Source: Phycisphaerae bacterium (GTDB lineage: Bacteria; Planctomycetota; Phycisphaerae; UBA1845; PWPN01). Taken from it: a stretch of DNA of 64,000 nucleotides. Shown one piece after another: positions 1 to 8,053 of the stretch. A program made the translations under genes and the position numbers. The DNA lies in assembly GCA_018003015.1 (NCBI GenBank), contig JAGNEZ010000024.1:1-64000 (forward strand), given 5' to 3'. The notes under the pieces are model-generated. The model ran no database searches. It saw nothing but the letters and a program-made list of their open reading frames with translations, and was not told where the DNA came from. How positions within the stretch are numbered: position 1 is the stretch's first letter; the number at the start of each line of letters is the position of its first letter.

Positions 1-102
1 TTCCGTCGATTGAGGATTCGCTATGAGATCCATGCTCAGAACTACCTGGGCTTCGTTCAGTTCGCCAACGCGATCATTTGCTGGCGGAGTGCTGAAGCAT
101 GA
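1..102 (+). CDS. IS5-family-like transposase, C-terminal 33 codons (partial at window edge)
   Basis: Frame 1 is open from the first base to a TGA at 100-102 and encodes 33 residues. It contains RLRIRYE and, near the end, ANAIICWR. A basic 'RLRIRYE' stretch followed by a 'xLICWR' ending is typical of the C-terminus of DDE transposases of the IS5 group, so this is probably the tail of an insertion-sequence transposase. The DDE residues lie outside the window, so intactness cannot be judged. The bases just after the stop (about 103-150) would hold the right terminal inverted repeat. I cannot identify it without the left end. Confidence 0.6.
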   Translation, partial: FRRLRIRYEIHAQNYLGFVQFANAIICWRSAEA

Positions 103-601
103 AAAACAGGGTTTTAGGACGCACTCTAAGTGAGAACACAACCCCACAAGCAGCCCTGTCTCGCGACCCGCCAACCCATCAGCTCTCGCCGCGCCCAAAC
201 ATCCACCAGATCACCCCAGGAAAAACAGCGGGACACCCGTCATGTTGTTCCCAAGGGTCTCTGCCCCACAGCGACAGGCGCCATGCTCCCATCGACGTTG
301 GCTTCGTTCAGCCAAATGGCTTCGTTTGGCCAAATGGCTTCGTTCAGCCAAATGGCTTCGTTTGGCCAAATGGCTTCGTTCAGCCAAATGGCTTCGTTTG
401 GCCAAAAGACCATCTCCAACTCCCTCGCCGCGATCCGCCTCGCCTCCAGCCGGGCGGCCACTTGCTGGCCCGGCCGAGAGCGGCGATCATCAGCAAGCCA
501 ACGTTGGCTTCGTTTGGCGCTTTCCCCAAACGCACGGGGCCGGCTCGGTCTGGACCCGCCCGGGCGGCCAGCCATCGACCCTTGCCTGACAAGAGGTGCA
601 T
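103..601. other. Non-coding spacer with tandem repeat
   Basis: About 500 bases between the transposase tail and the first complete gene. Several overlapping open frames occur on both strands. They exist because the repeat unit at 299-406 is 18 bp, a multiple of three, and carries no stops, so none is accepted as a gene. A stray partial repeat copy (ggcttcgtttggc) lies around 506-518. A purine-rich AAGAGG at 591-596 is the ribosome binding site of the gene starting at 602. Confidence 0.6.
299..406. repeat. 18-bp tandem repeat, six copies, alternating in two variants
   Basis: Six consecutive 18-bp units (299-316, 317-334, 335-352, 353-370, 371-388, 389-406). Odd units read tggcttcgttcagccaaa and even units read tggcttcgtttggccaaa, so the true period is 36 bp. 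The even unit contains the perfect palindrome TTTGGCCAAA, and the odd unit has CA in place of TG, which breaks the symmetry. A degenerate extra piece lies about 100 bp further on. The alternation suggests expansion by duplication of a 36-bp dimer. Confidence 0.95.
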
Positions 602-2386
602 ATGAGATCGGACCGTAACCCCTGGATCGCGTTGACCTTGTGCGCGGCCGTCGGCGGAACCCTGGCCACCCGCTCATTCGGCCAGGCCGGGACGGGCATG
701 ACCGGCACGCCCTGGCCGGCAACCGATGGCCTCGGACGAAAACTGCCCCTCTCCGACGAGGTCGGCCCGCCTCGAGCAGACCGCTTCGTGGGCATCTTCT
801 ACTTCCTGTGGCTCAACGAACGACACAACAAGAGCCCCCACGGAGACGGCCCCTTCGACGTGTCCCGCATCCTCGCCAAAGACCCCGACGCCCTCAAAAA
901 ACCCGACTCGCCACTCTGGGGACCCATCGGAACATCCCACTACTGGGGCGAACCGCTCTACGGCTACTACCTCAGTACCGACCCGTGGGTGCTCCGCCGC
1001 CATGCCCACGCCCTCGCCGACGCCGGAATCGACACCCTCATCTTCGACACCACCAACGCCCTGACTTACCCGGAAGCCTACATGAAGCTCTGCGCGGTGT
1101 TCAGCCAGGTCCGCAAGGAAGGCGGCTCCACGCCTCAGATCGCATTCATGCTCAATACCCAGGCGGGCAAAACGGCCGAAAAGATCTACCAGGAACTCTA
1201 CCAGCCAGGACGGTACCGCGAACTCTGGTTCCGGTGGCAAGGCAAGCCGTTGATGATCTGCGACCCCAAGGAGGCAAACCCCGAACTGCAACGATTCTTC
1301 ACCCTCCGAAAAGCCCATTGGCCCTTCGAACTGGTCAACACCCCCTACGCGTGGCACTGGGAGAGCACCTATCCGCAGGTGTACGGCTACACCGACGATC
1401 CGACCAGACCGGAACAGGTCAACGTCGCGGTGGCCCAGAATCTGCGGGCCAGCGACGGCCAGGTGACTAACATGAGCCGCGGCGACGCTCGAGGGCGGAG
1501 CTTTCACGACGGGAAGATGGATACATCGCCAGGCGCGGTGAATCAGGGGCACAACGTGGCGGAGCAGTGGAAGCGGGCGATCGAGCTGCACCCGCCGTTC
1601 GTCATGGTCACCGGGTGGAACGAGTGGATCGCCGGTCGATGGGGACAGCCTGGCGGGCCGATCGAGTTCGTGGACCAGTTCAGCCAGGAATACAGCCGCG
1701 ACATCGAACCCATGAAAGGCGGCCACGTCGACCACTACTACTGGCAGCTGGTGGCCAACGTGCGGCGATTCAAGGGTGCCCCAAGCCTCCCGAACAGCTC
1801 GCCCCCCACATCCATTCGCCTCGACAACGATCTCCAGTCCTGGCAAAGGGTCGAGCCCGAATTCCTCGATCACCTCGGCGAAACCAGCCCCCGCGATGAG
1901 GAAGGCGCCGCCGGCCTGCGCTACACCAACCACACCGGCCGCAATGACCTGGCCGCCGCGAAGGTCGCCCGCGACCCGCAGAACGTCTACTTCTACGTAC
2001 GCACCCGCGAACCAATCACGCCCCCCACCGACCCCAACTGGATGTGGCTGCTCATCAATGCCGACCAGAACACCGCGACCGGCTGGGAAGGCTACGACTT
2101 CATCGTCAACCACACCATCACCACCGGCGGCACAACCTGGCTGGAGAGAAACAAAGGAGGTTGGAACTGGGAAAAGGTGGTACCCATTCGCTTCGCGGCC
2201 AAGGGACGCGAACTCCACCTCGCGGCACCCCGCTCGGCACTCGGCCTGCCCGAAGACACCACCGCCCTGGCCATCGACTTCAAGTGGGCGGACAACGCCC
2301 AGACACCCGGCGACGCCCTCGACTTCCTGGTCAGCGGCGACACGGCTCCCGACGGCCGCTTCGCATTCAGATACTCCGCCAGGTGA
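602..2386 (+). CDS. Exported glycoside hydrolase-like protein (GH71/GH99-like) with C-terminal CBM9-like domain
   Basis: A 594-residue protein. ATG at 602 is chosen over an in-frame GTG at 596 because AAGAGG (591-596) is well spaced for it and the Sec signal peptide then starts cleanly (basic MRSDR, hydrophobic core, cleavage near FGQA at residue 29). Residues about 60-410 look like a (beta/alpha) barrel: FYFLWLN, SHYWGEPLYGYY, ADAGIDTLIFDTTN, and late VTGWNEWIAGR. This is the pattern of GH99/WbsX-type proteins that act on glycans. Residues about 425-594 resemble a CBM9/DOMON-like beta-sandwich (DPQNVYFYVRTRE, WMWLLINADQN). The exact family and substrate are inferred. It converges on the DUF1080 gene with a 4-base gap. 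Confidence 0.7.
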   Translation: MRSDRNPWIALTLCAAVGGTLATRSFGQAGTGMTGTPWPATDGLGRKLPLSDEVGPPRADRFVGIFYFLWLNERHNKSPHGDGPFDVSRILAKDPDALKKPDSPLWGPIGTSHYWGEPLYGYYLSTDPWVLRRHAHALADAGIDTLIFDTTNALTYPEAYMKLCAVFSQVRKEGGSTPQIAFMLNTQAGKTAEKIYQELYQPGRYRELWFRWQGKPLMICDPKEANPELQRFFTLRKAHWPFELVNTPYAWHWESTYPQVYGYTDDPTRPEQVNVAVAQNLRASDGQVTNMSRGDARGRSFHDGKMDTSPGAVNQGHNVAEQWKRAIELHPPFVMVTGWNEWIAGRWGQPGGPIEFVDQFSQEYSRDIEPMKGGHVDHYYWQLVANVRRFKGAPSLPNSSPPTSIRLDNDLQSWQRVEPEFLDHLGETSPRDEEGAAGLRYTNHTGRNDLAAAKVARDPQNVYFYVRTREPITPPTDPNWMWLLINADQNTATGWEGYDFIVNHTITTGGTTWLERNKGGWNWEKVVPIRFAAKGRELHLAAPRSALGLPEDTTALAIDFKWADNAQTPGDALDFLVSGDTAPDGRFAFRYSAR

Positions 2387-2390
2387 TCGG

Positions 2391-3227
2391 TCAGCCGCCG
2401 TCGCGGGTCGCGGCCCCGGCAGGAAGACCGGCCTTCAGCTTCGCCCGCAGCTCCGTGGTCAGCTCCTCGTGATCGTCACCCAGCTCGCGGATCCAGAGGT
2501 TGCGGTACCGCACCGGGTGGCCATGGTACTGGAGCGTGAGCGGCAACTTGGGAGGGTGAGCCTTGTAGCGCGGCTGACGACGATACTCGGTCTCACCCAT
2601 GATCTCGAAGTGGTTCTGGATCAGCACGCCGTTCTGCAGGATGGTCACGTACGCCGGACGGGCCAGCTTGCCGTCAGAGCCGAATCGCGGTGCTTCAAAG
2701 ATGATGTCGTAACTCTGCCATTCGCCGGGCTTGCGGCAGGCGTTGACCAACGGCGGCCGCTGCTTGTAGATCGCCCCGGCCTGGCCATCAAAGTAGGTCT
2801 TGTTCTTGTGCGAATCGAGAACCTGGATCTCGTACTGGCCCATGAGGTAAACGCCACTGTTGCCGCGCCCCTGCCCGGAACCCTTGACCTCGGCCGGCGC
2901 AGCCCACTCGACATGCAACTGACAGTCGCCAAAGGCCTGCTTGGTGGTCAGATTGCTCCCACAAATGGCGTAGCCGTTCTCGATCTTCCATCCATCGGCA
3001 TTGTGCCACTTGGAGAGGTCCTTGCCATCGAACAGAACAACGGCATCGGAGGGCGGACCACCCACCGGACCAGGATCGACCACCTTGGGCTCCGGCCAGG
3101 CAATACCACTGGTCCAGGGAGGAGGTTGACCCTGCCCGTGAAGGGCCCCCGCCAGAACACCAATCGTCACGATGAGAACCGCCCGCTGCCAGCGACGCAG
3201 ATTGGCGCGTTGAATCAACTGGTCCAC
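2391..3227 (-). CDS. DUF1080 / 3-keto-disaccharide hydrolase-like secreted protein
   Basis: 278 residues starting at GTG, preceded by GGAGGT seven bases upstream. An N-terminal hydrophobic segment (residues about 15-32) should export it. The rest is a single concanavalin-like beta-sandwich of the DUF1080 family: VVLFDGKDLSKWH near residue 70, WKIENGYAICG, NSGVYLMGQYEIQVLDS, and GEWQSYDIIFEAPRF. Some family members hydrolyse 3-keto-glycosides; many are uncharacterised, and planctomycetes carry dozens. It has no operon partner. The nearest minus-strand gene (DUF4143 ATPase) starts over 1 kb upstream and ends 165 bp away. Confidence 0.85.
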   Translation of the reverse strand: MDQLIQRANLRRWQRAVLIVTIGVLAGALHGQGQPPPWTSGIAWPEPKVVDPGPVGGPPSDAVVLFDGKDLSKWHNADGWKIENGYAICGSNLTTKQAFGDCQLHVEWAAPAEVKGSGQGRGNSGVYLMGQYEIQVLDSHKNKTYFDGQAGAIYKQRPPLVNACRKPGEWQSYDIIFEAPRFGSDGKLARPAYVTILQNGVLIQNHFEIMGETEYRRQPRYKAHPPKLPLTLQYHGHPVRYRNLWIRELGDDHEELTTELRAKLKAGLPAGAATRDGG

Positions 3228-3391
3228 GTTCCGCTACCTCCACCCAAAAGGACCCCGATGACACTCGGCCACCCGAACGGGGGCCGGATTGGACCCATCA
3301 TGGATAACCGACGGGGCGAAGGAGTGCAAGAGAGCTTTCAGCGATCAGCCGGAGAAGATGGCTGGGACACAGGCGGAGAGCGACGGTCAGC

Positions 3392-4549
3392 TCATTTGCG
3401 GCGTGCACGGCCCAGATGTGTGAGCAGCCATTCGAGGTTGCAGGACACGTGCGTCTCCGTCTCGACGATCCCCTCGGTGCGAGAGACCAGGAACCGCCGG
3501 TCGGCCTTGATCAGGTCGGCTCCATGATTAAGGTTGGCGACATCGTACGGCCCCGGGGAACTGGTCAGCTTGATTTCAACCGCCCATCGGGAAGCACCGA
3601 AGTCCAGAACCAGATCAATCTCGCGCTGATCGCTGGTACGCAGGAAGCAAGCCTCGAATGAACGGTCCGCGTGCTGCAAGGCTCCCAGTACCTGCTCGAT
3701 GACATAACCTTCCCAACTCGCGCCGACCCAAGGTTGGCTCAGAAGCTGCTCGCCGCCGGCCACGTTGAGCAGTGCATGGAGAAGTCCGGAGTCGCGCCAG
3801 TAGACCTTGGGACTTTTGATCAGACGCTTGCCCAGGTTCGCGTGGTAGGGAGGCAGTCGGCGGATCAGGAATGCGCCGGCGAGGTAGTCCAGGTAGTTGT
3901 TGACCGTGTGATAGGACAACCCGAGGCTCCGACCGAACTGGGAGGCGTTCCAGAGTTGGCCATGCACGGCCGCGAGCATCTTGAGTAACCGGCGTGTAAC
4001 CTGCGGCTTGGCCGGCAGGCCCCAGTTGGGAAGATCCCGATCGGTAAGCAGTGACAGGTAGTCCTGCTGCCATCGGGGGTATCGCTTCGGGCTCAGAACG
4101 CCCCCCTCGGGATACCCTCCGCAAAGCCAGAGCCGGCTGCGAGCCGCCCTCGAGGTCAGTTCGCCCCAGAGGAAGGGCGTCAGTTCCACGAGCGAGAGCC
4201 GGCCAGCGAGGGATTCGGAGACCTGGGCCATGAGCATTGGCGACACTGAACCCAAGAGCAGGAATCGACCTTTGCGGCGACGATCACTATCGATGGCGCC
4301 GCGAAGCCGTCTGAACACGCTCGGCCAGGCTTGAGCTTCGTCGAGTACGACCAGCGACCGGCCGGTGACGAGTTCGTCCCACTGGATATCGAGACGCAGG
4401 CGATCGCCATCCTGTTCGAGATCGAAATAGACACCGCCCAACTGCCTGGCCAGAGTGGTCTTGCCGGACTGGCGCGGTCCGATCAGGGCCACGGCGGGAT
4501 ACTCAGCAAGCCGTTTCTTCACGATTGTCGAGGCTTTTCGGAGCAGCAT
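3392..4549 (-). CDS. AAA ATPase with DUF4143 domain
   Basis: 385 residues. The N-terminal AAA domain has a Walker A motif GPRQSGKTTLARQL (about residues 24-37) and a Walker B-like SLVVLDEAQAWP (about 69-80). The C-terminal half (about 200-385) is a DUF4143 region with a winged-helix-like stretch (LGLSYHTVNNYLDYLAGAFLI) and a PD-(D/E)XK-like pattern DQREIDLVLDFG...WAVEIKLT. Proteins of this architecture are common in bacteria and archaea, often horizontally spread, and their function is not settled. The gene is monocistronic. An AT-rich promoter with an overlapping palindrome sits directly upstream (4556-4583), which suggests autoregulation. Confidence 0.88.
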   Translation of the reverse strand: MLLRKASTIVKKRLAEYPAVALIGPRQSGKTTLARQLGGVYFDLEQDGDRLRLDIQWDELVTGRSLVVLDEAQAWPSVFRRLRGAIDSDRRRKGRFLLLGSVSPMLMAQVSESLAGRLSLVELTPFLWGELTSRAARSRLWLCGGYPEGGVLSPKRYPRWQQDYLSLLTDRDLPNWGLPAKPQVTRRLLKMLAAVHGQLWNASQFGRSLGLSYHTVNNYLDYLAGAFLIRRLPPYHANLGKRLIKSPKVYWRDSGLLHALLNVAGGEQLLSQPWVGASWEGYVIEQVLGALQHADRSFEACFLRTSDQREIDLVLDFGASRWAVEIKLTSSPGPYDVANLNHGADLIKADRRFLVSRTEGIVETETHVSCNLEWLLTHLGRARRK

Positions 4550-4555
4550 GCTTGT

Positions 4556-4583
4556 ATTTTAGAAATTGATTTCTATTCTGCAA
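4556..4583 (-). promoter_or_regulatory. Promoter with overlapping 16-bp palindrome upstream of the DUF4143 ATPase
   Basis: On the minus strand a -10 hexamer TAAAAT (4556-4561) follows a weak -35 TTGCAG (4578-4583) at 16 bp. The spacer holds TAGAAAT-(2)-ATTTCTA (4560-4575), a 7-bp-arm palindrome placed where a bound protein would block RNA polymerase. Such AT-rich symmetry stands out in this GC-rich DNA. Confidence 0.5.
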
Positions 4584-4631
4584 GACCGAGACCGGGCCTT
4601 CCTTACCGGAACTCAGCCGCCCAAGCAGCCT

Positions 4632-5015
4632 TCACGGCCGCTCGTAGGCCACACTGCCGAGTGACGGGTCAACGGTCATGAAGGCGGCGGTCTGCTCGTC
4701 CAGGGCACTGACGACTTCGGGCATGTCATCGAACAGAACGTCGATCTCGAGTTGCCGGCAGACCTCGGCTTTCCAGCGGCCAGCCTCATCTTGCCAAGAC
4801 TTGGCGCCGCCGGCCTTCCGCTCGTCGTCGGCGAAGAGGATCAGTTCGTCATAAGAGACACCGCACTCGGCAAGGTCCTCCTCGGCGAAGCCTCGGTCCT
4901 CGCGATAGCTGATGATGTAGACCTTATGCCCGGCCGCCCGAAGGGCCTTGCTGATCACGGCGAAGAACTCCGGGCAACGGGTGATGGTGTCGTCGATGTC
5001 GAACGCGATCCGCAT
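4632..5015 (-). CDS. Small HAD-superfamily phosphatase-like protein
   Basis: 127 residues from ATG at 5015, chosen because GAGGT lies about 7 bases upstream and the HAD motif I then begins at once (MRIAFDIDDTI, nucleophile Asp6 and Asp8 by the DxD rule). A GTG at 5033 would add six residues without a signal. Later, VYIISYRED fits motif II and LFDDMPEVV fits the acidic motif IV. The cap is minimal, as in C0-type HAD proteins such as polynucleotide-phosphatase-like or 5'-nucleotidase-like enzymes. The substrate is unknown. It is divergent from dtd across about 140 bp. Confidence 0.8.
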   Translation of the reverse strand: MRIAFDIDDTITRCPEFFAVISKALRAAGHKVYIISYREDRGFAEEDLAECGVSYDELILFADDERKAGGAKSWQDEAGRWKAEVCRQLEIDVLFDDMPEVVSALDEQTAAFMTVDPSLGSVAYERP

Positions 5016-5155
5016 ACACGGGACCTCGATCACGGGTCACAAGCGGCCGGGCCAAGCCACAGCCCACGGGCATCCTCCCCGATCCGGGCTGCACGTGCCA
5101 CAGGCCGCAAGTTGGGCGATGTACCAAGGGAGCGACGTTGCGGTACAATCCGGCC

Positions 5156-5605
5156 ATGCGAGCGATTGTAGAACGGGTGAATTCGGCTCAGGTGACGGTG
5201 GATGCGAAGGCGGTCGGGGCCATTCAGGCCGGACTGCTCGTCTATCTTGGCGTGGCGGCCGACGATGGGGACGAAGACGTCCGGTACATGGTGGACAAGA
5301 TCCCCCACCTGCGGATCTTCACCGACCCGGACGGGAAGATGAACCTGAGCGTCAAGGACATCGGTGGGCGGCTGCTGGTGATCAGCGCCTTCGCCCTGCA
5401 AGCCGATGCCCGGAAGGGACGACGGCCGTCGTTCGACGCGGCGGCGCCGCCAGAGAAGGCAAACGCCCTCTACGAGCAGCTCTGCCGGGAGTTGACCGCC
5501 GCCGGACTGGTCGTGGAGAAGGGAGTGTTCCGGGCACACATGCACGTCAGCTGCCTCAACGACGGTCCGATCTGCATCCTGCTGGATTCGAAACGCACCT
5601 TCTGA
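5156..5605 (+). CDS. dtd: D-aminoacyl-tRNA deacylase
   Basis: 149 residues, the usual Dtd length. It hydrolyses D-aminoacyl-tRNA (and Gly-tRNA-Ala) to prevent misincorporation in the cytoplasm. The start MRAIVERVNSAQV is the canonical N-terminus. Active-site elements are SAFALQADARKGRRPSF (family SQFTL region, about residues 78-94) and the C-terminal NDGPI with the Gly-cisPro pair that enforces chirality. The first motif reads SAFAL rather than SQFTL. There is no Shine-Dalgarno sequence: a TACAAT hexamer (5144-5149) ends six bases before the ATG, so the transcript may be leaderless. The methyltransferase gene follows after 7 bases, probably in the same operon. Confidence 0.95.
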   Translation: MRAIVERVNSAQVTVDAKAVGAIQAGLLVYLGVAADDGDEDVRYMVDKIPHLRIFTDPDGKMNLSVKDIGGRLLVISAFALQADARKGRRPSFDAAAPPEKANALYEQLCRELTAAGLVVEKGVFRAHMHVSCLNDGPICILLDSKRTF

Positions 5606-5612
5606 GCGATCC

Positions 5613-6791
5613 ATGAACCTTGACGTGACCAATACCATCCGCGTGAGCTGCGCCCCCGCCCTGGCCGAATACCTGGCCAAGGAGATCGAGGCCCTGGGCT
5701 ACACCGTGACCGGGCAATACGACACCGGCGTGGACCTGACCGGCACGCTGGGCGACGCCATGCGGCTCAACCTCTACCTGCGAACCGGGATGAACGTGCT
5801 GTACTTCCTGCGTGAGTTCCCCTGCTCGACGGTCGAGGATCTGTACCGCGAAGTCGCTTTCATCGACTGGGAGCAGTGGCTGGATCCCGACGGGTACTTG
5901 TCGGTGGTTTCGCGGGTCGATACCCCCTCGGTCAACAATGAGACCTTCGCCAACAAGAAGGTGAAGGACGCGATTGTGGATCGGATTGACGACAAGGCTG
6001 GCCGGCGACCGAACTCGGGACCTGGTCGCGACCAGTTCGTGGTCAACCTGTTCTGGTTCAAGGACCGCTGCTGGTTGTACTTCAACACCTCCGGCGAGAA
6101 GCTGTCCAACCGGGGCTACCGCAAGATCCCCCACTCCGCCCCCATGGTGGAAACGCTGGCCGCGGGCGTGCTCATGGCCGCCGGTTACGACGGGCGGATG
6201 CCGCTGGTCAACCCGATGTGCGGAAGCGGGACGCTGGCGATCGAGGCGGCACTGATGGCCACCGGCCGGCCGCCAGGACTGCTGCGGAGCAACTTCGGGT
6301 TCATGCACGCACTGGGCTTCGACGACCAGGCGTGGCAGGCCATCCGCCGCGAGGCCCGCAAGGTCCGGGCCGAATCGCCACCCGGCCGGATCATCGCCTC
6401 GGATATCGATCCCCAGGCCGTGGATGCCGCCCGACGCAATGCGACCACCGCGGGCGTCGATCAACTCATCGAGTTCCACGTCTGCGACTTCGCCGATACC
6501 CCCCTGCCGGAAAGAACCGGCATGGTGATGCTGAACCCCGAGTATGGCGAGCGGCTCGGCAGGATGTCGGAATTGGAGGTCACCTACAAACGGATCGGAG
6601 ACTTCTTCAAGCAGCGCTGCCCGGGCTGGACGGGCTACATCTTCACCGGCAACATGGAGCTGGCCAAAAAGGTCGGGCTTCGGGCGAGCCGGCGGATCCC
6701 CTTCTTCAACGCCCGGATCGAGTGCCGGCTGCTCAAGTACGAGTTGTATCCGGGTACGCGCCGGCGAGTCGTGGAGACTCCATCCCATTGA
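5613..6791 (+). CDS. THUMP-domain class I SAM-dependent RNA methyltransferase (RlmL-N/YpsC family)
   Basis: 392 residues. An N-terminal ferredoxin-like and THUMP region (about 5-160) should bind RNA. The methyltransferase domain has the SAM-binding motif NPMCGSG (residues 200-206), an acidic ribose-binding loop IASDIDPQAV (261-270), and a catalytic-type motif NPEYGERLG (308-316). The family modifies 23S rRNA guanine N2 (RlmL N-terminal half). The target here is inferred. The usual motif is NPPYGER, and Glu replaces the second Pro. It lies 7 bases after dtd, so the pair forms a translation-fidelity operon. Confidence 0.9.
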   Translation: MNLDVTNTIRVSCAPALAEYLAKEIEALGYTVTGQYDTGVDLTGTLGDAMRLNLYLRTGMNVLYFLREFPCSTVEDLYREVAFIDWEQWLDPDGYLSVVSRVDTPSVNNETFANKKVKDAIVDRIDDKAGRRPNSGPGRDQFVVNLFWFKDRCWLYFNTSGEKLSNRGYRKIPHSAPMVETLAAGVLMAAGYDGRMPLVNPMCGSGTLAIEAALMATGRPPGLLRSNFGFMHALGFDDQAWQAIRREARKVRAESPPGRIIASDIDPQAVDAARRNATTAGVDQLIEFHVCDFADTPLPERTGMVMLNPEYGERLGRMSELEVTYKRIGDFFKQRCPGWTGYIFTGNMELAKKVGLRASRRIPFFNARIECRLLKYELYPGTRRRVVETPSH

Positions 6792-6853
6792 GGCCAGCAC
6801 GACGGCGGCTTCATCGTGCATCGAACCGGGACGCTGCTCGCCGACCGGCGGGG

Positions 6854-8053
6854 CTACGGCCGCAGCCGCAGCCTGCCCGCGTCGATCAGAGCCCGCAGGT
6901 CGCGGCCGATTCGCTCGGAGAGGATGGTCGCCCCGGCGGCATTGACGTGCGAGGCATCGCCGAACAACCGGTCCTGGCAGCGCCCTTCGAACACTTGCCC
7001 ATCGTAGCTCAGCAGCGGCACGCCTTTGCGCTCCCCGACCTCAACCAGCTGGCGGTGGAACCGATCCGCGGCCTCGGCGCCCGAGGTTCCCTCCAGTGCC
7101 GCCAGGACGGCCGGATGCTGCGGCGTGTCCAGAAGCACGACCTGCACGCCGTCGGCCAGGAGGCGATCCAGGTTGGCCTCGAAGAGCCGCCAACGAATCC
7201 CGTCCAGCCGTGCCCCTATATACCAGAGATTAGCTACTCCGCGCGTGGTCCTGGCGAAGCCCTCCGGATCCGCGGTCACATCCTCAGTAACCCGGACGTA
7301 CCCTCGGTCACACATGGACGCGGGTGCCCTGCCGAACACCATCCCGCCGGGCATCACCCCCGACAGGATCAGTCTGGTCACCGGGTCCGGCGGCTCATCG
7401 GGCCAGCATCGCCGGATCAGCCCGGCGGCGCAGGCTCTCTCCGGCAGAAAGACCGCCCGGATGGCATGGGCACCGGAGGTCAGTCGCCATCGATCGATGA
7501 AACCCAGGGACCAGAGTGTCTCGTTGCCGAGAAATACCCCCTCATGGAGGCAATCGTTAACCGACCAGATGCCGACGCTCAGAAGCATGATCGGCCGATG
7601 GGAGAACCGCGGAGCGAACTCGCGATAGGCCGCGAGGGCCACCGCCGGCTCGCCTGCCGGTGTCCCGATATTGACCACTTCCGACCCCGCGACACCCAGC
7701 ACGCCAGCGAGGACCTCCGGGATCACCTGGCTCGCGGCCCGCGAATCACCTGCCACCAGCAGGCTGGGCCGCCCGCCGGCGGTCAGCGTCAGGACCTTGT
7801 CCCGCAGGCTGTCCCGGGCAATCGGTTCGGGATAGGCCAGGCCGGCGAGGACATGAATCAGGCCCACCACCAGGCCGGCGGCCAGGGCCCCCAGGGGAAG
7901 CCGGCCAGCCAGGCGGACCATTCGAGCTCGCAAAAGACGCAGCCGATGGCCGATCACGACGCCGGCCGGCCATGACCACCCGGCGGGTCGCAACCCGGTG
8001 TCGAGCACGGAGAACAGGCTCTCAGAACTGGAAGTAGATGAACGGCTTGCCAT
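6854..8053 (-). CDS. SGNH-hydrolase-like partner of MBOAT acyltransferase (AlgX/AlgJ-like role)
   Basis: 399 residues. A transmembrane segment (about 55-73) anchors an extracytoplasmic SGNH domain: LLVAGDSRAAS with nucleophile Ser104, and GDASHVNAAG near the C-terminus supplying Asp366 and His369 of the triad. Its start lies inside the 3' end of the MBOAT gene (32-base overlap), so the two are translationally coupled. By analogy with alginate and cellulose acetylation, the MBOAT protein moves acetyl groups across the membrane and the SGNH protein transfers them to a polysaccharide. The start is uncertain because later in-frame GTG/ATG codons exist. Confidence 0.85.
   Translation of the reverse strand: MASRSSTSSSESLFSVLDTGLRPAGWSWPAGVVIGHRLRLLRARMVRLAGRLPLGALAAGLVVGLIHVLAGLAYPEPIARDSLRDKVLTLTAGGRPSLLVAGDSRAASQVIPEVLAGVLGVAGSEVVNIGTPAGEPAVALAAYREFAPRFSHRPIMLLSVGIWSVNDCLHEGVFLGNETLWSLGFIDRWRLTSGAHAIRAVFLPERACAAGLIRRCWPDEPPDPVTRLILSGVMPGGMVFGRAPASMCDRGYVRVTEDVTADPEGFARTTRGVANLWYIGARLDGIRWRLFEANLDRLLADGVQVVLLDTPQHPAVLAALEGTSGAEAADRFHRQLVEVGERKGVPLLSYDGQVFEGRCQDRLFGDASHVNAAGATILSERIGRDLRALIDAGRLRLRP

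Noticed and set aside
299-406. CRISPR array
   Set aside because: The units are directly abutting without spacers and no cas gene is present.
596-601. GTG start two codons before the GH99-like gene
   Set aside because: It overlaps the AAGAGG ribosome site, whereas ATG 602 is correctly spaced.
99-722. Overlapping ORFs encoding MASFGQ/MASFSQ- or LAERSH-type repeats on both strands
   Set aside because: They arise from the 18-bp tandem repeat, which is a multiple of three without stops; none has a ribosome site, domain or consistent frame.
674-2218. 514-codon minus-strand ORF
   Set aside because: Antisense to the GH99-like gene; long antisense frames are expected at this GC and the sequence has no domain.
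1776-3527. 583-codon plus-strand ORF
   Set aside because: Spans the ends of two convergent genes in a shadow frame, with low-complexity Pro/Ser/Thr/Arg sequence.
5556-6821. 421-codon minus-strand ORF
   Set aside because: Exact shadow of the THUMP methyltransferase, which has the clear motifs.
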